Of a DNA stretch of 64,000 bases, positions 32,888 to 41,586 are shown in pieces. Position 1 is the first letter of the stretch, and the number at the start of each line of letters is the position of its first letter. A program made the position numbers and the translations under genes. The notes beneath the pieces are model-generated. The model saw nothing but the letters and a program-made list of their open reading frames with translations. It was not told the DNA's origin and searched no databases. The DNA is taken from assembly GCA_963757125.1 (NCBI GenBank), contig CAVWQP010000006.1, positions 372,001 to 436,000 on the forward strand. Reading direction: 5' to 3'. Source of the stretch: CAVVSD01 sp963757125. GTDB lineage: Bacteria > Actinomycetota > Thermoleophilia > Solirubrobacterales > Solirubrobacteraceae.

Positions 32888-32903
32888 GTGACCAAAAGGT
32901 CAC
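32888..32903. promoter_or_regulatory. Inverted repeat upstream of arsR-like gene, candidate operator
   Basis: The sequence GTGACC-AAAA-GGTCAC has perfect 6-bp arms. It sits 14 bases upstream of the ArsR start and about 50 bases upstream of the divergent acyl-CoA-dehydrogenase-like gene, in the only intergenic region of the pair. This is the usual place for an ArsR dimer site. Binding is inference. Confidence 0.55.
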
Positions 32904-32954
32904 ATGTCAAGCGATCGGGCATGCTCGTCGTGGCGAGACGAGGAGGAGAGACCG

Positions 32955-34136
32955 ATGGCGAGCACAACGACCACCGCCGGTGCCTACGACCGCTCGGGGA
33001 CGCACGCGCGCCTCATGGGTGCGGTCGAGGAGGTCCGGGACACCCTGGCCGGCTGCGCGGACGAGGCGGAGGCGTCCGGCTTCTACCCCGAGCGCGGCTG
33101 GCGCGCGATGCACGACAGCGGGCTGTTCCGCATGAAGGCGCCGCGGGAGCTCGGCGGGTTCGAGGCGGATCCGATGACCCAGATCGACGTCTTCGAGGAG
33201 GTCTCGCGGATCGACAGCAGCGCGGGGTGGACGCTGTTCGTCGGCGCCGGGACGCTCGCGATGATCAGCGGCTGGCTGCAGGACAGCGCGCTCGACGCGT
33301 TCCTCGTGGACGGGCGCCTGCCGCGCGTCGTCGGCGGCGTCGTGCCGAGCGCGACGGCCGTGCCGGTCGACGGCGGCTTCCGCGTGACCGGCCGGTGGGG
33401 CTTTGGGAGCGGCAGCGCGCACGCCGAGCGCTTCGCGGGCAACGCCGTCATCGAGGGCGAGCACGATCCGCCGGTGCTCGGGTTCTTCTTCCAGCCCGAG
33501 GACGTGACGCTCCACGACAACTGGAAGGTCAACGCGCTGCGCGGCACCGGGAGCCAGGACATCTCGGTCACCGACCTCTTCGTGCCACAGCACCACACGT
33601 TCAACCCGTTCGCGCCGCCCGAGCGCGGCGGCGCGCTGCTGCGCATCGCGATCCCGGGGCTGTTCGCGATGGAGCACGGGTCCTACGCGCTCGGCGTCGC
33701 GCGGCGGGCGCTCGACGAGATGGCCGAGCTGGCGAAGACGAAGTCGCGCGGGTACATCGTCCCGCAGGGCGTCGCAGCACGCGGGGTCTTCCAGTACGAC
33801 CTCGGCCGCGCCGAGACCGCGCTCTCCGCCGCGCACAACCAGCTCGTGGCGGTGAACGAGGAGGCGTGGGCGCTGGCCGAGGCGGGCGACGCGTCCGATG
33901 CGGACATCCAGACGAAGCTGCGCTGCGCGTCGGTGTTCGCGACGGAGACGGGCATGGACGTCTGCCGGACGATGTTCCGCTACGCGGGCGCGAGGTCGCT
34001 GTACACCGGCAACGTGATCGAGCGGTGCATGCGCGACGTCGTCGCGGGCGCGCAGCACGGCATGGTCAACGACGTCGCCTACGAGGCGCGCGGGCAGATC
34101 GTCCTCGGGGTCGAGGGGGTCGCCGCGCTGAACTGA
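32955..34136 (+). CDS. Acyl-CoA dehydrogenase-like flavin monooxygenase family protein
   Basis: The 393-residue protein has the acyl-CoA-dehydrogenase fold order: N-terminal helices (GFYPERGWRAMHDSGLFRMKAPRELGG), a central beta domain (GGFRVTGRWGFGSGSAHAERFAG), and a C-terminal helical domain. The pattern SSAGWTLFVGAGTLAMISGWL and RWGFGSGSAHA is closer to group D flavin monooxygenases (HsaA/DszC-like) than to true acyl-CoA dehydrogenases. A strong AGGAGGAGAG site precedes the ATG. The substrate is unknown. Confidence 0.82.
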   Translation: MASTTTTAGAYDRSGTHARLMGAVEEVRDTLAGCADEAEASGFYPERGWRAMHDSGLFRMKAPRELGGFEADPMTQIDVFEEVSRIDSSAGWTLFVGAGTLAMISGWLQDSALDAFLVDGRLPRVVGGVVPSATAVPVDGGFRVTGRWGFGSGSAHAERFAGNAVIEGEHDPPVLGFFFQPEDVTLHDNWKVNALRGTGSQDISVTDLFVPQHHTFNPFAPPERGGALLRIAIPGLFAMEHGSYALGVARRALDEMAELAKTKSRGYIVPQGVAARGVFQYDLGRAETALSAAHNQLVAVNEEAWALAEAGDASDADIQTKLRCASVFATETGMDVCRTMFRYAGARSLYTGNVIERCMRDVVAGAQHGMVNDVAYEARGQIVLGVEGVAALN

Positions 34137-34165
34137 CCGCCTTGACGCGCGGGTAGCGTCGCCCC

Positions 34166-34537
34166 ATGGACTACAAGCTCGAGCTGGTCGCGATCCCGGT
34201 GACCGACGCGGACCGCGCGAAGGCCTTCTACGTCGACAAGGCCGGCTTCAACGCCGACCACGACCACCGCGTGAGCGACGAGATGCGCTTCATCCAGCTC
34301 ACCCCGCCGGGGTCCGGGTGCTCGATCACGATCGGCGACGGGATCACGGATGCCGAGCCGGGCTCCGTGAAGGGCATGCAGCTCGTGGTCGAGGACATCG
34401 AGACCGCGCACGCGGAGCTCTCCGGGCGCGGGGTCGACGTGAGCGATGTCCAGGAGTTCCCCTGGGGCCGCTTCGTGTTCTTCAGCGATCCCGACGGCAA
34501 CGCCTGGGCGGTGCAGGAGATCCAGCGGCAGGGCTAG
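34166..34537 (+). CDS. VOC/glyoxalase-fold protein
   Basis: The 123-residue protein follows the VOC pattern: KLELVAIPVTDADRAKAFYVDKAGFNADHDHRVSDEMRFIQLTPPGSGCSITIG, then FVFFSDPDGNAWAVQEI at the end with the C-terminal Glu ligand position. It is likely a small binding or resistance-type VOC protein; the substrate is not assignable. Its 3' end overlaps the convergent hypF by four bases. Confidence 0.88.
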   Translation: MDYKLELVAIPVTDADRAKAFYVDKAGFNADHDHRVSDEMRFIQLTPPGSGCSITIGDGITDAEPGSVKGMQLVVEDIETAHAELSGRGVDVSDVQEFPWGRFVFFSDPDGNAWAVQEIQRQG

Positions 34538-36763
34538 CCCATCCGCGCCGCGGCGACCGCGGCCTGGCCGTAGGAGACCCCGCCGTCGTTGGCGGGTAGG
34601 CGCTCCGGGGTCAGGACGGTGTGGCCGAGCGCCTCCAGCCGCTCGGCCGTCCAGGTCAGCAGCAGGCGGTTCTGGAACACGCCGCCGGACAACACGACGC
34701 GCTCCGTGTCGGCGGCCGCGCACGCCGCCGCGGTCCACTCCGCGACCGCTCGGTGGAAGCGCGCCGACACCACGGAGACTGGGACCCCGGCGCCCATGTC
34801 GGCCGCGACCGCCACGATCCACGACACCGCGTCGCCGGCGTACGCGCCTCGCTCCGCGACGTCGGCGAGCGCCTCGAGCTCGATCGCCGCCTGGCCCTCG
34901 TAGGTCACGAACGGCCGCACGCCGCACAGCGCCGCGACCGCGTCGAACAGGCGCCCCATGCTCGTCGTCTCCGGCGCCGCGAACCCGCCGAGCGCCATGC
35001 GCGCGACGGCGTCCCAGCGCTCCGGAGCGACGTGGCCGCGCAAGCGCGAGCGGGATCGCCGGGATCTCGCCGCGCGCCGCGACGAGCCACGCGCACGCCA
35101 TCCGCCACGGCTCGCGCACCGCCCGGTCACCGCCGGGCAGGCGGACGGCGGGGAGATGGTCGATCCGCGAGAAGGAGCGCAGGTCGCCGAGCAGGATCTC
35201 GCCGCCCCAGGCGGTCCCGTCCGTGCCGTGGCCGGTCCCGTCGTAGATCGCGCCGACCGCGGGCGCCGTGACGCGGTGCTCGGCCAGGCACGCGGCGAGG
35301 TGCGCGTGGTGGTGCTGCACGCCGACGATCTCCACGCCGTCGCGCTCCAGCGCGTAGGCCGTCGACAGGTACTGCGGGTGCAGGTCGTGGGCGACGACCT
35401 CCGGCCGCACGTCGAACAGCCGCTCGAAGTGCGCGATCCCCTCGCGGAACGACGTGAGCGTCTCGGCGTTGCGCAGGTCGCCGATGTGGTGGCCGACCCA
35501 TGCGCGCCCGTCGCGGGCCAGGCAGAACGTGCTCTTCAGCTCGGCCCCGCAGGCCAGCACCGGCCGCGCGCACGGCACCGGCAGCCCGACGGCGGCCGGG
35601 ACGAGGCCGCGTGAGCGGCGCAGCACCGTGGGTCGCCCGCGCACGACGCGCGCGACCGAGTCGTCGACCCGGGTCTCGATCGGCCGGTCGTGCAGCAGGA
35701 ACAGGTCGGCGATCCCGGCGAGCCGCTCCAGCGCGTCGTCGTCGGCGAACGCGATCGGCTCGTCGCTCACGTTGCCGCTCGTCATCACGAGCGCCCCGCC
35801 GGCGTCGCCGAGCAGCAGGTGGTGCAGCGGCGCGTAGGGGAGCATCACGCCCAGCTCCGCCATGCCGGGCGCGACCCCGTCGGCGACCGCCGCGCCCACG
35901 GCCCGCGGGGCCAGCACGATCGGCCGGGCCGGCGACGTCAGCAGCGCCACGTCCGCGTCGCCGAGCGCCACGAGCGCCCGCGCCGCCGCGACGTCCGCCG
36001 CCATGAGCGCGAACGGGCGGTCCTCGCGGTGCTTGCGTGCACGCAGCCGCGCGACCGCTGGGCCGTCGTCGGCACGGCACGCGAGATGGAAGCCGCCGAT
36101 CCCCTTCACGGCGACGATCGCCCCGGCCGCCAGGGCTCGCGCGGCGCGCTCCACGTCGTCGCGGCCGGCGGGCGCGTCGCCGACCAGCCGCACCCGCGGT
36201 CCGCAGACCGGGCACGCGTTGGGCTGCGCGTGGAAGCGACGGTCGGACGGGTCGTCGTACTCCGCCTGGCAGGCGGGGCACATCGCGAACCCCGCCATCG
36301 TCGTGAGCGGGCGGTCGTACGGGACGCCGCGCACGATCGTGAACCGCGGGCCGCAGTTCGTGCAGTTCACGAACGGGTAGCGGAAGCGCCGGTCGCCCGG
36401 ATCGCGCAGCTCCGCGAGGCAGTCCGCGCACGTCGCGGCGTCCGCCGTGACGAGTGCCGACGGCGCACCGGACCCCGACGCGGCGATCGTGAAGCCCGCC
36501 TCCCCGCGCGGGTCGACGTCGACCGCCCGCACGGCCTCGACGACGGCGAGCGGCGGCGCCTCGTCGCGCAGCGCGGCGAGGAACCGGTCGACCGCCTCGG
36601 CGCTGCCCTCCGCCTCGATCTCGACGCCGCGGGCGTCGTTGCGGACGAACCCGGCGAGCCCGTACGCAGCGGCGGTCCGGTGCACGAACGGGCGGAACCC
36701 GACGCCCTGCACGACGCCCTCCACCCGGACGCGCACACGGCGGATGGCCGTGTGCACGCTCAT
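34534..36763 (-). pseudogene. hypF: Carbamoyltransferase HypF, single-base frameshift near the C terminus
   Basis: HypF makes the carbamoyl group that becomes the CN ligands of the [NiFe] site. The sequence reads through the acylphosphatase domain (RVRVRVEGVVQGVGFRPFVHR), the two zinc-finger repeats (CADCLAELRDPGDRRFRYPFVNCTNC; CPACQAEYDDPSDRRFHAQPNACPVC), the YrdC-like domain (TSGNVSDEPIA) and the Kae1-like domain (VQHHHAHLAACLAEH, DGTGHGTDGTAWGGE). At 35042-35043 an extra base shifts the frame; the rest resumes as LRGHVAPERWD and ends with VVLSGGVFQNRLLL. The span is 3n+1. Removing one base restores about 742 residues, the normal size. Its ATG overlaps the preceding gene's stop, and it is last in the hydrogenase operon. 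Confidence 0.88.
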
Positions 36764-37194
36764 CGGCGCGGCCGGCTGCGCGTCTCGGACAGGACCAGGC
36801 CGTAGAGCGCGTGGTCGGCGGCGAGCGCCACCCGCTCGGCCGGGCGCGGCTCCTTCGCGTGCGGGAGCCCCAGCACCGGGGCGATCCCGAGCTCGAAGCC
36901 GGCCCACAGCCCCAGCCCGTACAGCGGCCCGGCCCACGGCATGCGCCGCAGCGCCTCGGGCAGCATCCCGAAGAGCGCGCCGCCCTGCGCGCCGTACGCC
37001 CAGTGCGCGAGCTCGATCGCCGCGCGGCGCCGGTCGGGCGTGACCTTCTCCAGCAGGCCACCGCGCTCTGCGATCGCCTGCGGCGGCGGCTGCTCGACGA
37101 GCCCGAGGCTCACGGTCAGCGTGCGCATGCCCGTCATGGCGGCAGCGGCGATCGCCCCGCGCAGCGCCGAATGCAGGACCTCGCCGCCGTTCAC
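36760..37194 (-). CDS. Small membrane protein within the hydrogenase operon (DUF1440-like)
   Basis: The 144-residue protein has about three hydrophobic segments (ALRGAIAAAAMTGMRTLTVSLGLV, YGAQGGALFGMLPEAL, GPLYGLGLWAGFELGIAPVLGL) and ends in a basic tail. It resembles DUF1440-type small membrane proteins, but the assignment is tentative. The GTG start overlaps the SIS gene stop (GTGA) and its stop overlaps the hypF start, so it is embedded between two maturation-linked genes. It could anchor the otherwise soluble enzyme to the membrane; that is speculation. Confidence 0.75.
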   Translation of the reverse strand: MNGGEVLHSALRGAIAAAAMTGMRTLTVSLGLVEQPPPQAIAERGGLLEKVTPDRRRAAIELAHWAYGAQGGALFGMLPEALRRMPWAGPLYGLGLWAGFELGIAPVLGLPHAKEPRPAERVALAADHALYGLVLSETRSRPRR

Positions 37195-38345
37195 GGCCCC
37201 TCCATGAGCCCGCGCAGCACATGCCACGCGCTCGCCTGGGCCTCCTGGATGCGGGGGATGTGCTCCGAGCGGGTGACGACGACGTGGTCGGCCAGCTCGT
37301 CCTCGAGGATCCGGCCGCCGCCGTAGCCGACGAAGGCGATCGTCACGAGCCCGTCGCGCCGCGCCTGCGCGAGCGCGGCGAGCACGTTCTCCGAGCCGCC
37401 GCTGGTGGAGAACGCCAGCAGCGCGTCGCCCGGCCGTCCGTACGCGATCACCTGCCGCGCGAACATCGAGCCGACGCCCACGTCGTTGGCGACCGCGGTG
37501 AGGATCGACGGGTCCTCGGCGAGGTCGATCGCGGGACGCGGCGGCAGCGGCGGGGGAGGGCGACGCAGGTCGGCGACCGCGTCCATCGCGTCCGTGGCCG
37601 AGCCGCCGTTGCCGAGCGCGAGCACGTGGCCGCCGCCGTCGACGCAGGCCCGCAGCGACCTTGCCGCCGCCTCGAGCACCTCGCGACCATCGCCCAGCGT
37701 CGCGGCACGCAGCGCCGCCGCCTCGCCCGCCTTCGCCAGGACGGACCCCGCGACGTCGGCGAGCACGGCATCGAGGTCGTGCTCGGACTCGCTGAGGAAC
37801 GGATAGAGGAACGACGAGGCGCCCGTGTCGTGCCGCGGCCCCTCGTCGCGACCGGCGAGCAGCCCGCGGTGCTCGAAGAAGACGTGCACGAGCTCCCAGA
37901 GCACGTGGTAGGCGGTCTCGACCTGCTCCTGCGCGATGAACGGGTCGTCCGTCGGCACGCGCAGCTCGTACTCGGCGCCCACGGCGGCGAACGCGATCGT
38001 CAGCGCCCCGGCCGCACGCGACGCGCGGACGGCCGCCTCGACCTCCGCGCCCGAGCCGAACGCCATCGCGATGTCGTCGGCGCCGACGAGCAGCGCGGCG
38101 TCCGCGCACGGCACGCCGAGCGCGGGCAGCGCGCGCTTGCCGACGATGACCGGGTGCACGAACTCCACGGCGACGTGGCGCACGTCGCTGGAGTCCGCCG
38201 GCGTGCAACCGAACGCGACGAGCCGCCCGCCGCGCGCGAAGCGCTCGGCCATCGCGTGGCAGAACCGGGCGAGACCCTCGTGCTCGGCGGCGAAGAACCG
38301 CTCGCCGCAGGCGACGCGCTCGTCGATCGCCGCCGCGGCGCCCAT
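37191..38345 (-). CDS. Tandem SIS-domain protein (hydrogenase-associated, GmhA-like second domain)
   Basis: The 384-residue protein has two sugar-isomerase (SIS) domains. The first (residues about 1-160) contains GGRLVAFGCTPADSSDVRHVAVEFVHP. The second (about 190-384) contains VLALGNGGSATDAMDAVADLR, close to the GmhA phosphosugar signature, and LLAFSTSGGSENVLAAL. The sedoheptulose-isomerase His after GNGGSA is Asp here, so GmhA activity is doubtful. It sits between hypB and hypF, coupled on both sides by overlaps, which points to hydrogenase maturation or its regulation by a phosphorylated ligand. The role is unknown. Confidence 0.82.
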   Translation of the reverse strand: MGAAAAIDERVACGERFFAAEHEGLARFCHAMAERFARGGRLVAFGCTPADSSDVRHVAVEFVHPVIVGKRALPALGVPCADAALLVGADDIAMAFGSGAEVEAAVRASRAAGALTIAFAAVGAEYELRVPTDDPFIAQEQVETAYHVLWELVHVFFEHRGLLAGRDEGPRHDTGASSFLYPFLSESEHDLDAVLADVAGSVLAKAGEAAALRAATLGDGREVLEAAARSLRACVDGGGHVLALGNGGSATDAMDAVADLRRPPPPLPPRPAIDLAEDPSILTAVANDVGVGSMFARQVIAYGRPGDALLAFSTSGGSENVLAALAQARRDGLVTIAFVGYGGGRILEDELADHVVVTRSEHIPRIQEAQASAWHVLRGLMEGP

Positions 38346-39028
38346 CAGGCGGGCGCCGCCGCCCGGTCGGGCAGCCGCGCGAGCCAGTCGCGCAGCGCGT
38401 CGACGCCCTCGCCGGTCCGCGCGCTCATCCGCATGCGGTCGACGCCGGGATGCACCGCGTCGAGGAAGCCGTCGAAGCGGTCCATCGAGAAGTCGACGTG
38501 CTCGAGCAGGTCGATCTTGTTCACCACCACGAGCTCGCAGGTGCGGAACATGAGCGGGTACTTGCCCGGCTTGTCGTCGCCCTCGGCGACGGAGGCGACC
38601 ATGATCCGCGCGTCCTCGCCGATGTGGAACTCGGCGGGGCAGACGAGGTTGCCGACGTTCTCGACGATGAGCAGATCGATCTCGTCGAGGGGCACGGACG
38701 GCAGGGCGGAGCGGACCATGTTCGCGTCGAGATGGCACTCGCCGCCGAAGCCGCTGCCCGTGTTGAGCTGCGTCACGGGCACGTGCAGGTGCGCGAGTCG
38801 GTCGGCGTCCAGCGACCCCTGCACGTCGCCCTCCAGCACCCCGACGCGCAGGTCGCCGATGCCGTCGCGCAGGATGCGCTCGAGGATCGTGGTCTTGCCG
38901 GCCCCCGGCGCGCTCATGACGTTCACGACGGTGACGCCGTGGCGGTCGAAGTCGTCGCGGTTGGCCCGCGCGATCGTGTTGTTGGCGTCGAGCGCATCCT
39001 CGACGACCCGGACCCTCACGCGATGCAT
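38345..39028 (-). CDS. hypB: Hydrogenase nickel incorporation GTPase HypB
   Basis: The 227-residue protein has the GTPase P-loop SAPGAGKTTILERIL, the HypB hallmark ENVGNLVCPAEFHIGEDA (its Cys binds metal between protomers) and VVVNKIDLLEHVDF as the guanine-specificity motif. The N-terminal high-affinity CxxCGC nickel motif and His-rich stretch seen in E. coli and rhizobial HypB are absent. HypB with HypA inserts nickel into the large subunit. The ATG lies 13 bases inside the end of hypA. Confidence 0.94.
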   Translation of the reverse strand: MHRVRVRVVEDALDANNTIARANRDDFDRHGVTVVNVMSAPGAGKTTILERILRDGIGDLRVGVLEGDVQGSLDADRLAHLHVPVTQLNTGSGFGGECHLDANMVRSALPSVPLDEIDLLIVENVGNLVCPAEFHIGEDARIMVASVAEGDDKPGKYPLMFRTCELVVVNKIDLLEHVDFSMDRFDGFLDAVHPGVDRMRMSARTGEGVDALRDWLARLPDRAAAPA

Positions 39029-39369
39029 GACGCCTCCTCGGACACCTCGATCGACTCCACCTCGAGCTCCTCGCCCGTGAGCACCTCGACGTCGGTGCTC
39101 GCGCACGCGGCGCACCGGAACACGGGGAGGTCGATCTCGAACTCGTGCTCGCACGCGCCGCAGCGCAGCCGCGCGGGCACGAGCTCCTGCTCCAGCCGCG
39201 CGCCCTCGCACGCGGTCTCGCGCGAGAGGATCCCGAACGCGAACTCCAGCGAGTCGGGCACCACCTGCCGCAGGCGCCCGCAGCGCACGGTCACGACCGT
39301 CACGCGGCGCCCGCCGGCGTGGCGCACCGCGGTGTCGACGACGGCGGACGCGATCGAGAACTCGTGCAT
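39016..39369 (-). CDS. hypA: Hydrogenase maturation factor HypA
   Basis: The 117-residue protein begins MHEFSIASAVVDTAV, with the nickel-binding MHE N terminus, and has the structural zinc site LRCGACEHEFEIDLPVFRCAACAS (two CxxC pairs) near residue 75. HypA delivers nickel together with HypB. The ATG overlaps the protease stop by one base. Confidence 0.94.
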   Translation of the reverse strand: MHEFSIASAVVDTAVRHAGGRRVTVVTVRCGRLRQVVPDSLEFAFGILSRETACEGARLEQELVPARLRCGACEHEFEIDLPVFRCAACASTDVEVLTGEELEVESIEVSEEASCIA

Positions 39370-39872
39370 CAGGCCTGGTAGGCGGCGTCGCCGCGCAGCT
39401 CCGTGAGCGTCTCGCGGACGAGCTCCAGCGCGCGGTCCACGGCGCCCTCGACCGGCGGCGTCAGGCCGAGCCCGACGTCGTCGACCTCGCCCGGCTCGCA
39501 CCCGATGACGACGACCTTGCCGGAGAACCCGCCGATCGCGCTGACGAACCGCAGCACCGTCGCGGGGTCCATGGCGTGCGGGTTGATGACCTCGCCGTCG
39601 GCGATCTCCGCCTCGAACTCCGCCATGTCGGGCTCGACGACGTAGAGGGTCCCGGGCTCGCCGCCCTGCCGCGACGCGTCGAGCAGCACGAGCGCGTCGT
39701 AGCCGCGCATGAGCTCGTAGGCGAGGTCCAGCCCGCCGGTCCCGAAGTCCATGACGGTCACGCCCTCCGGCACCCCGCGGGCCTCGAGGCGCCGCGCGCA
39801 CTCGCCGCCGAACGCGTCGTCCTGCAGCCAGGCGTTGCCGACGCCGGCGACGAGGATCTGCTTCTCGAACAT
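39369..39872 (-). CDS. Hydrogenase maturation protease (HyaD/HycI type)
   Basis: The 167-residue protein has VAGVGNAWLQDDAFGGECARRLEARG, the family N terminus with the Asp that contacts nickel, a VMDFGTGGLDLAYELM strand, the LVLLDAS motif with the second Asp, and an INPHAM His segment. It would remove the 21 C-terminal residues of the large subunit after nickel insertion. It lies between the 356-residue orphan gene and hypA, coupled on both sides. Confidence 0.93.
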   Translation of the reverse strand: MFEKQILVAGVGNAWLQDDAFGGECARRLEARGVPEGVTVMDFGTGGLDLAYELMRGYDALVLLDASRQGGEPGTLYVVEPDMAEFEAEIADGEVINPHAMDPATVLRFVSAIGGFSGKVVVIGCEPGEVDDVGLGLTPPVEGAVDRALELVRETLTELRGDAAYQA

Positions 39873-40942
39873 CAGGCCTCGACCTCACTCGGCTTGAAGT
39901 ACAGGTACCGGCCGATGTCGCGCATGATGTCCTGGCCGGGGTCGTCGTCGACGGTCACGCAGAGGTGGACCTGGTCGTCGTAGTCGACGTAGATGCGCTC
40001 GATCGTCGCGCTGCGCCCCTCGAGCAGGTGGTCCTGGGCGTTGCGGTTGCGCTCGGGGCGCAGCACGACGTGCCCGCCGCGCGCGAATCGCCGCCCCTCG
40101 ACCTCGATGACCTGCTCGCCGCGGATCTCCGAGTCGGCCTCGGCGACCGGATCGGTGACCGTGACGCGCCCGTGCAGCGCCATGATGTCCTCGGGCGTGG
40201 CGCTGACCGCGCGCTCGATCATCGCCCGCACGGCCGGGTCGGCCTCGGCGATCTGGCCGCGCTCGTCGTCGCTGAGCGCGAGGACGTGCAGGAGCAGCGC
40301 CTCCTCGATCTCGGTGGAGTCGAACAGGCTGCCGCGGCTCTCCGGCGCGAGCTGCGGGTGGTCGGGCAGCATGATCGCCGCGCCGAGCACCGCGTCGTCC
40401 TCCGGGCTGGCGAGGACGGGGAAGATGTTCACGTTCGCGCACGTCATGACGGCGGTCGCGAGGTCCTCCTCGGGGCTGATGGGGGAGGCGAAGCGCCCGC
40501 CGGCCGCGCAGCGCACGACGACGTGGGTGGACAGCAGCGACGACGCCATCGCGGTGGTCCGGTCCAGGCCGGCGGCGACCTCCGTCGTGTTCTCCACCGC
40601 GACGGTCACGCGGTGCAGGCCGCCGAAGTCCTCGGTCCCCAGCCACGCGTGCGCGGACACGGGGCCGAGCTCGACGTCGGTCTCGCCGGGCTCGTCGAAG
40701 TCGATCCGGTGCGGCGTCCCGGCGACGAGGCAGTGCACGCTCGCCGTGAACCCCTCGGCCCCGACCGCGACGCACTGCAGCTTCACCCGTTCGTGCGTGT
40801 GCGGGCTGCCGGCGGCGTACGCGGGCGGGTACACGATCCCGAAGGGCGTCGGCGTCGCGTTCTTCGTCGCGCCGGGCGTGTAGGGGTAGAGCTGGTGGCC
40901 CTCCCACAGCAGGGTGTCCACGAGCTCGTCGAGGTGGCTCAT
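39872..40942 (-). CDS. Hydrogenase-operon protein of unknown function (356 residues)
   Basis: I recognise this as a type found in actinobacterial hydrogenase operons, without a named function. The N terminus LDELVDTLLWEGHQLYPYTPGATKNATPTPFG is distinctive. The middle (THVVVRCAAGGRFASPISPEEDLATAVMTCANVNIFPVL) and the end (RNAQDHLLEGRSATIERIYVDYDDQVHLCVTVDDDPGQD) show no cofactor motif and no membrane segment. It is coupled to DUF6084 upstream and to the protease downstream, so a role in assembly or quality control of the enzyme is plausible but unproven. Confidence 0.82.
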   Translation of the reverse strand: MSHLDELVDTLLWEGHQLYPYTPGATKNATPTPFGIVYPPAYAAGSPHTHERVKLQCVAVGAEGFTASVHCLVAGTPHRIDFDEPGETDVELGPVSAHAWLGTEDFGGLHRVTVAVENTTEVAAGLDRTTAMASSLLSTHVVVRCAAGGRFASPISPEEDLATAVMTCANVNIFPVLASPEDDAVLGAAIMLPDHPQLAPESRGSLFDSTEIEEALLLHVLALSDDERGQIAEADPAVRAMIERAVSATPEDIMALHGRVTVTDPVAEADSEIRGEQVIEVEGRRFARGGHVVLRPERNRNAQDHLLEGRSATIERIYVDYDDQVHLCVTVDDDPGQDIMRDIGRYLYFKPSEVEA

Positions 40943-41586
40943 GGTCCGAGGAGCTCTCCGATCACGCTGTCGTAGCTGTGGTGACCGCCCGCGGCCTTGC
41001 GCGCGGAGAGCGCGTCGAGGGTGTCCGTGTGCACCCGCACCCAGCCGCCGCCGGGGTAGTACGCGGCGATCACGTCCTTCCAGGCGTCCACGGGCATGCG
41101 CCACCGCGCGGTGCAGCTCCAGGGAACCTGCGCGACCTGCAGCCGGTCGCCCTCGCCGCTGTAGAGCACCATCCCGTTGAAGAGGAAGGAGAGCGGGACC
41201 TCGCCGCCGGACAGCGAGTAGAAGTACTTGCTCGCGGCGACCTCGAGGTCGTACGTGCAGGGGACGTCGATGGCGAACGACGTCGCGCCCGTGAACCCGG
41301 GAACGAGCGCCGACACGTGCGCCCAGCGCAGCACCTCGGTCGTGGACGCCCAGCGCTCGGGCGGCCCGAAGAGCTCGACGAGCCGCTCGTGGGCGTCCGC
41401 GTCGTAGGAGCGGCGGGCCGGGTCGATCTGGATCTGCGTCGTGAGCGCGATCGTGTGGATCTCGCGCCCCGTCGGATCGTCGACGTGGGCGTGGAAGCGC
41501 AGCGTCGGGGCGGCCGCGTGGGCGACCGGCTCGACCCCGAGGATCGAGAACTCCGGATCGAGACGGGGGAGGGCCTCGACCGTCAC
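40939..41586 (-). CDS. DUF6084 family protein (hydrogenase-associated)
   Basis: The 215-residue protein (FSILGVEPVAHAAAPTLRFHAHVDDPTGREIHTIALTTQIQID; DVPCTYDLEVAASKYFYSLSGGEVPLSFLFNGMVLYSG) matches the DUF6084 family that recurs in these operons. It is beta-rich with no cofactor motif or signal peptide. The GTG start overlaps the stop of the fusion gene (GTGA) and its stop overlaps the 356-residue gene's start. The function is unknown. Confidence 0.85.
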   Translation of the reverse strand: MTVEALPRLDPEFSILGVEPVAHAAAPTLRFHAHVDDPTGREIHTIALTTQIQIDPARRSYDADAHERLVELFGPPERWASTTEVLRWAHVSALVPGFTGATSFAIDVPCTYDLEVAASKYFYSLSGGEVPLSFLFNGMVLYSGEGDRLQVAQVPWSCTARWRMPVDAWKDVIAAYYPGGGWVRVHTDTLDALSARKAAGGHHSYDSVIGELLGP

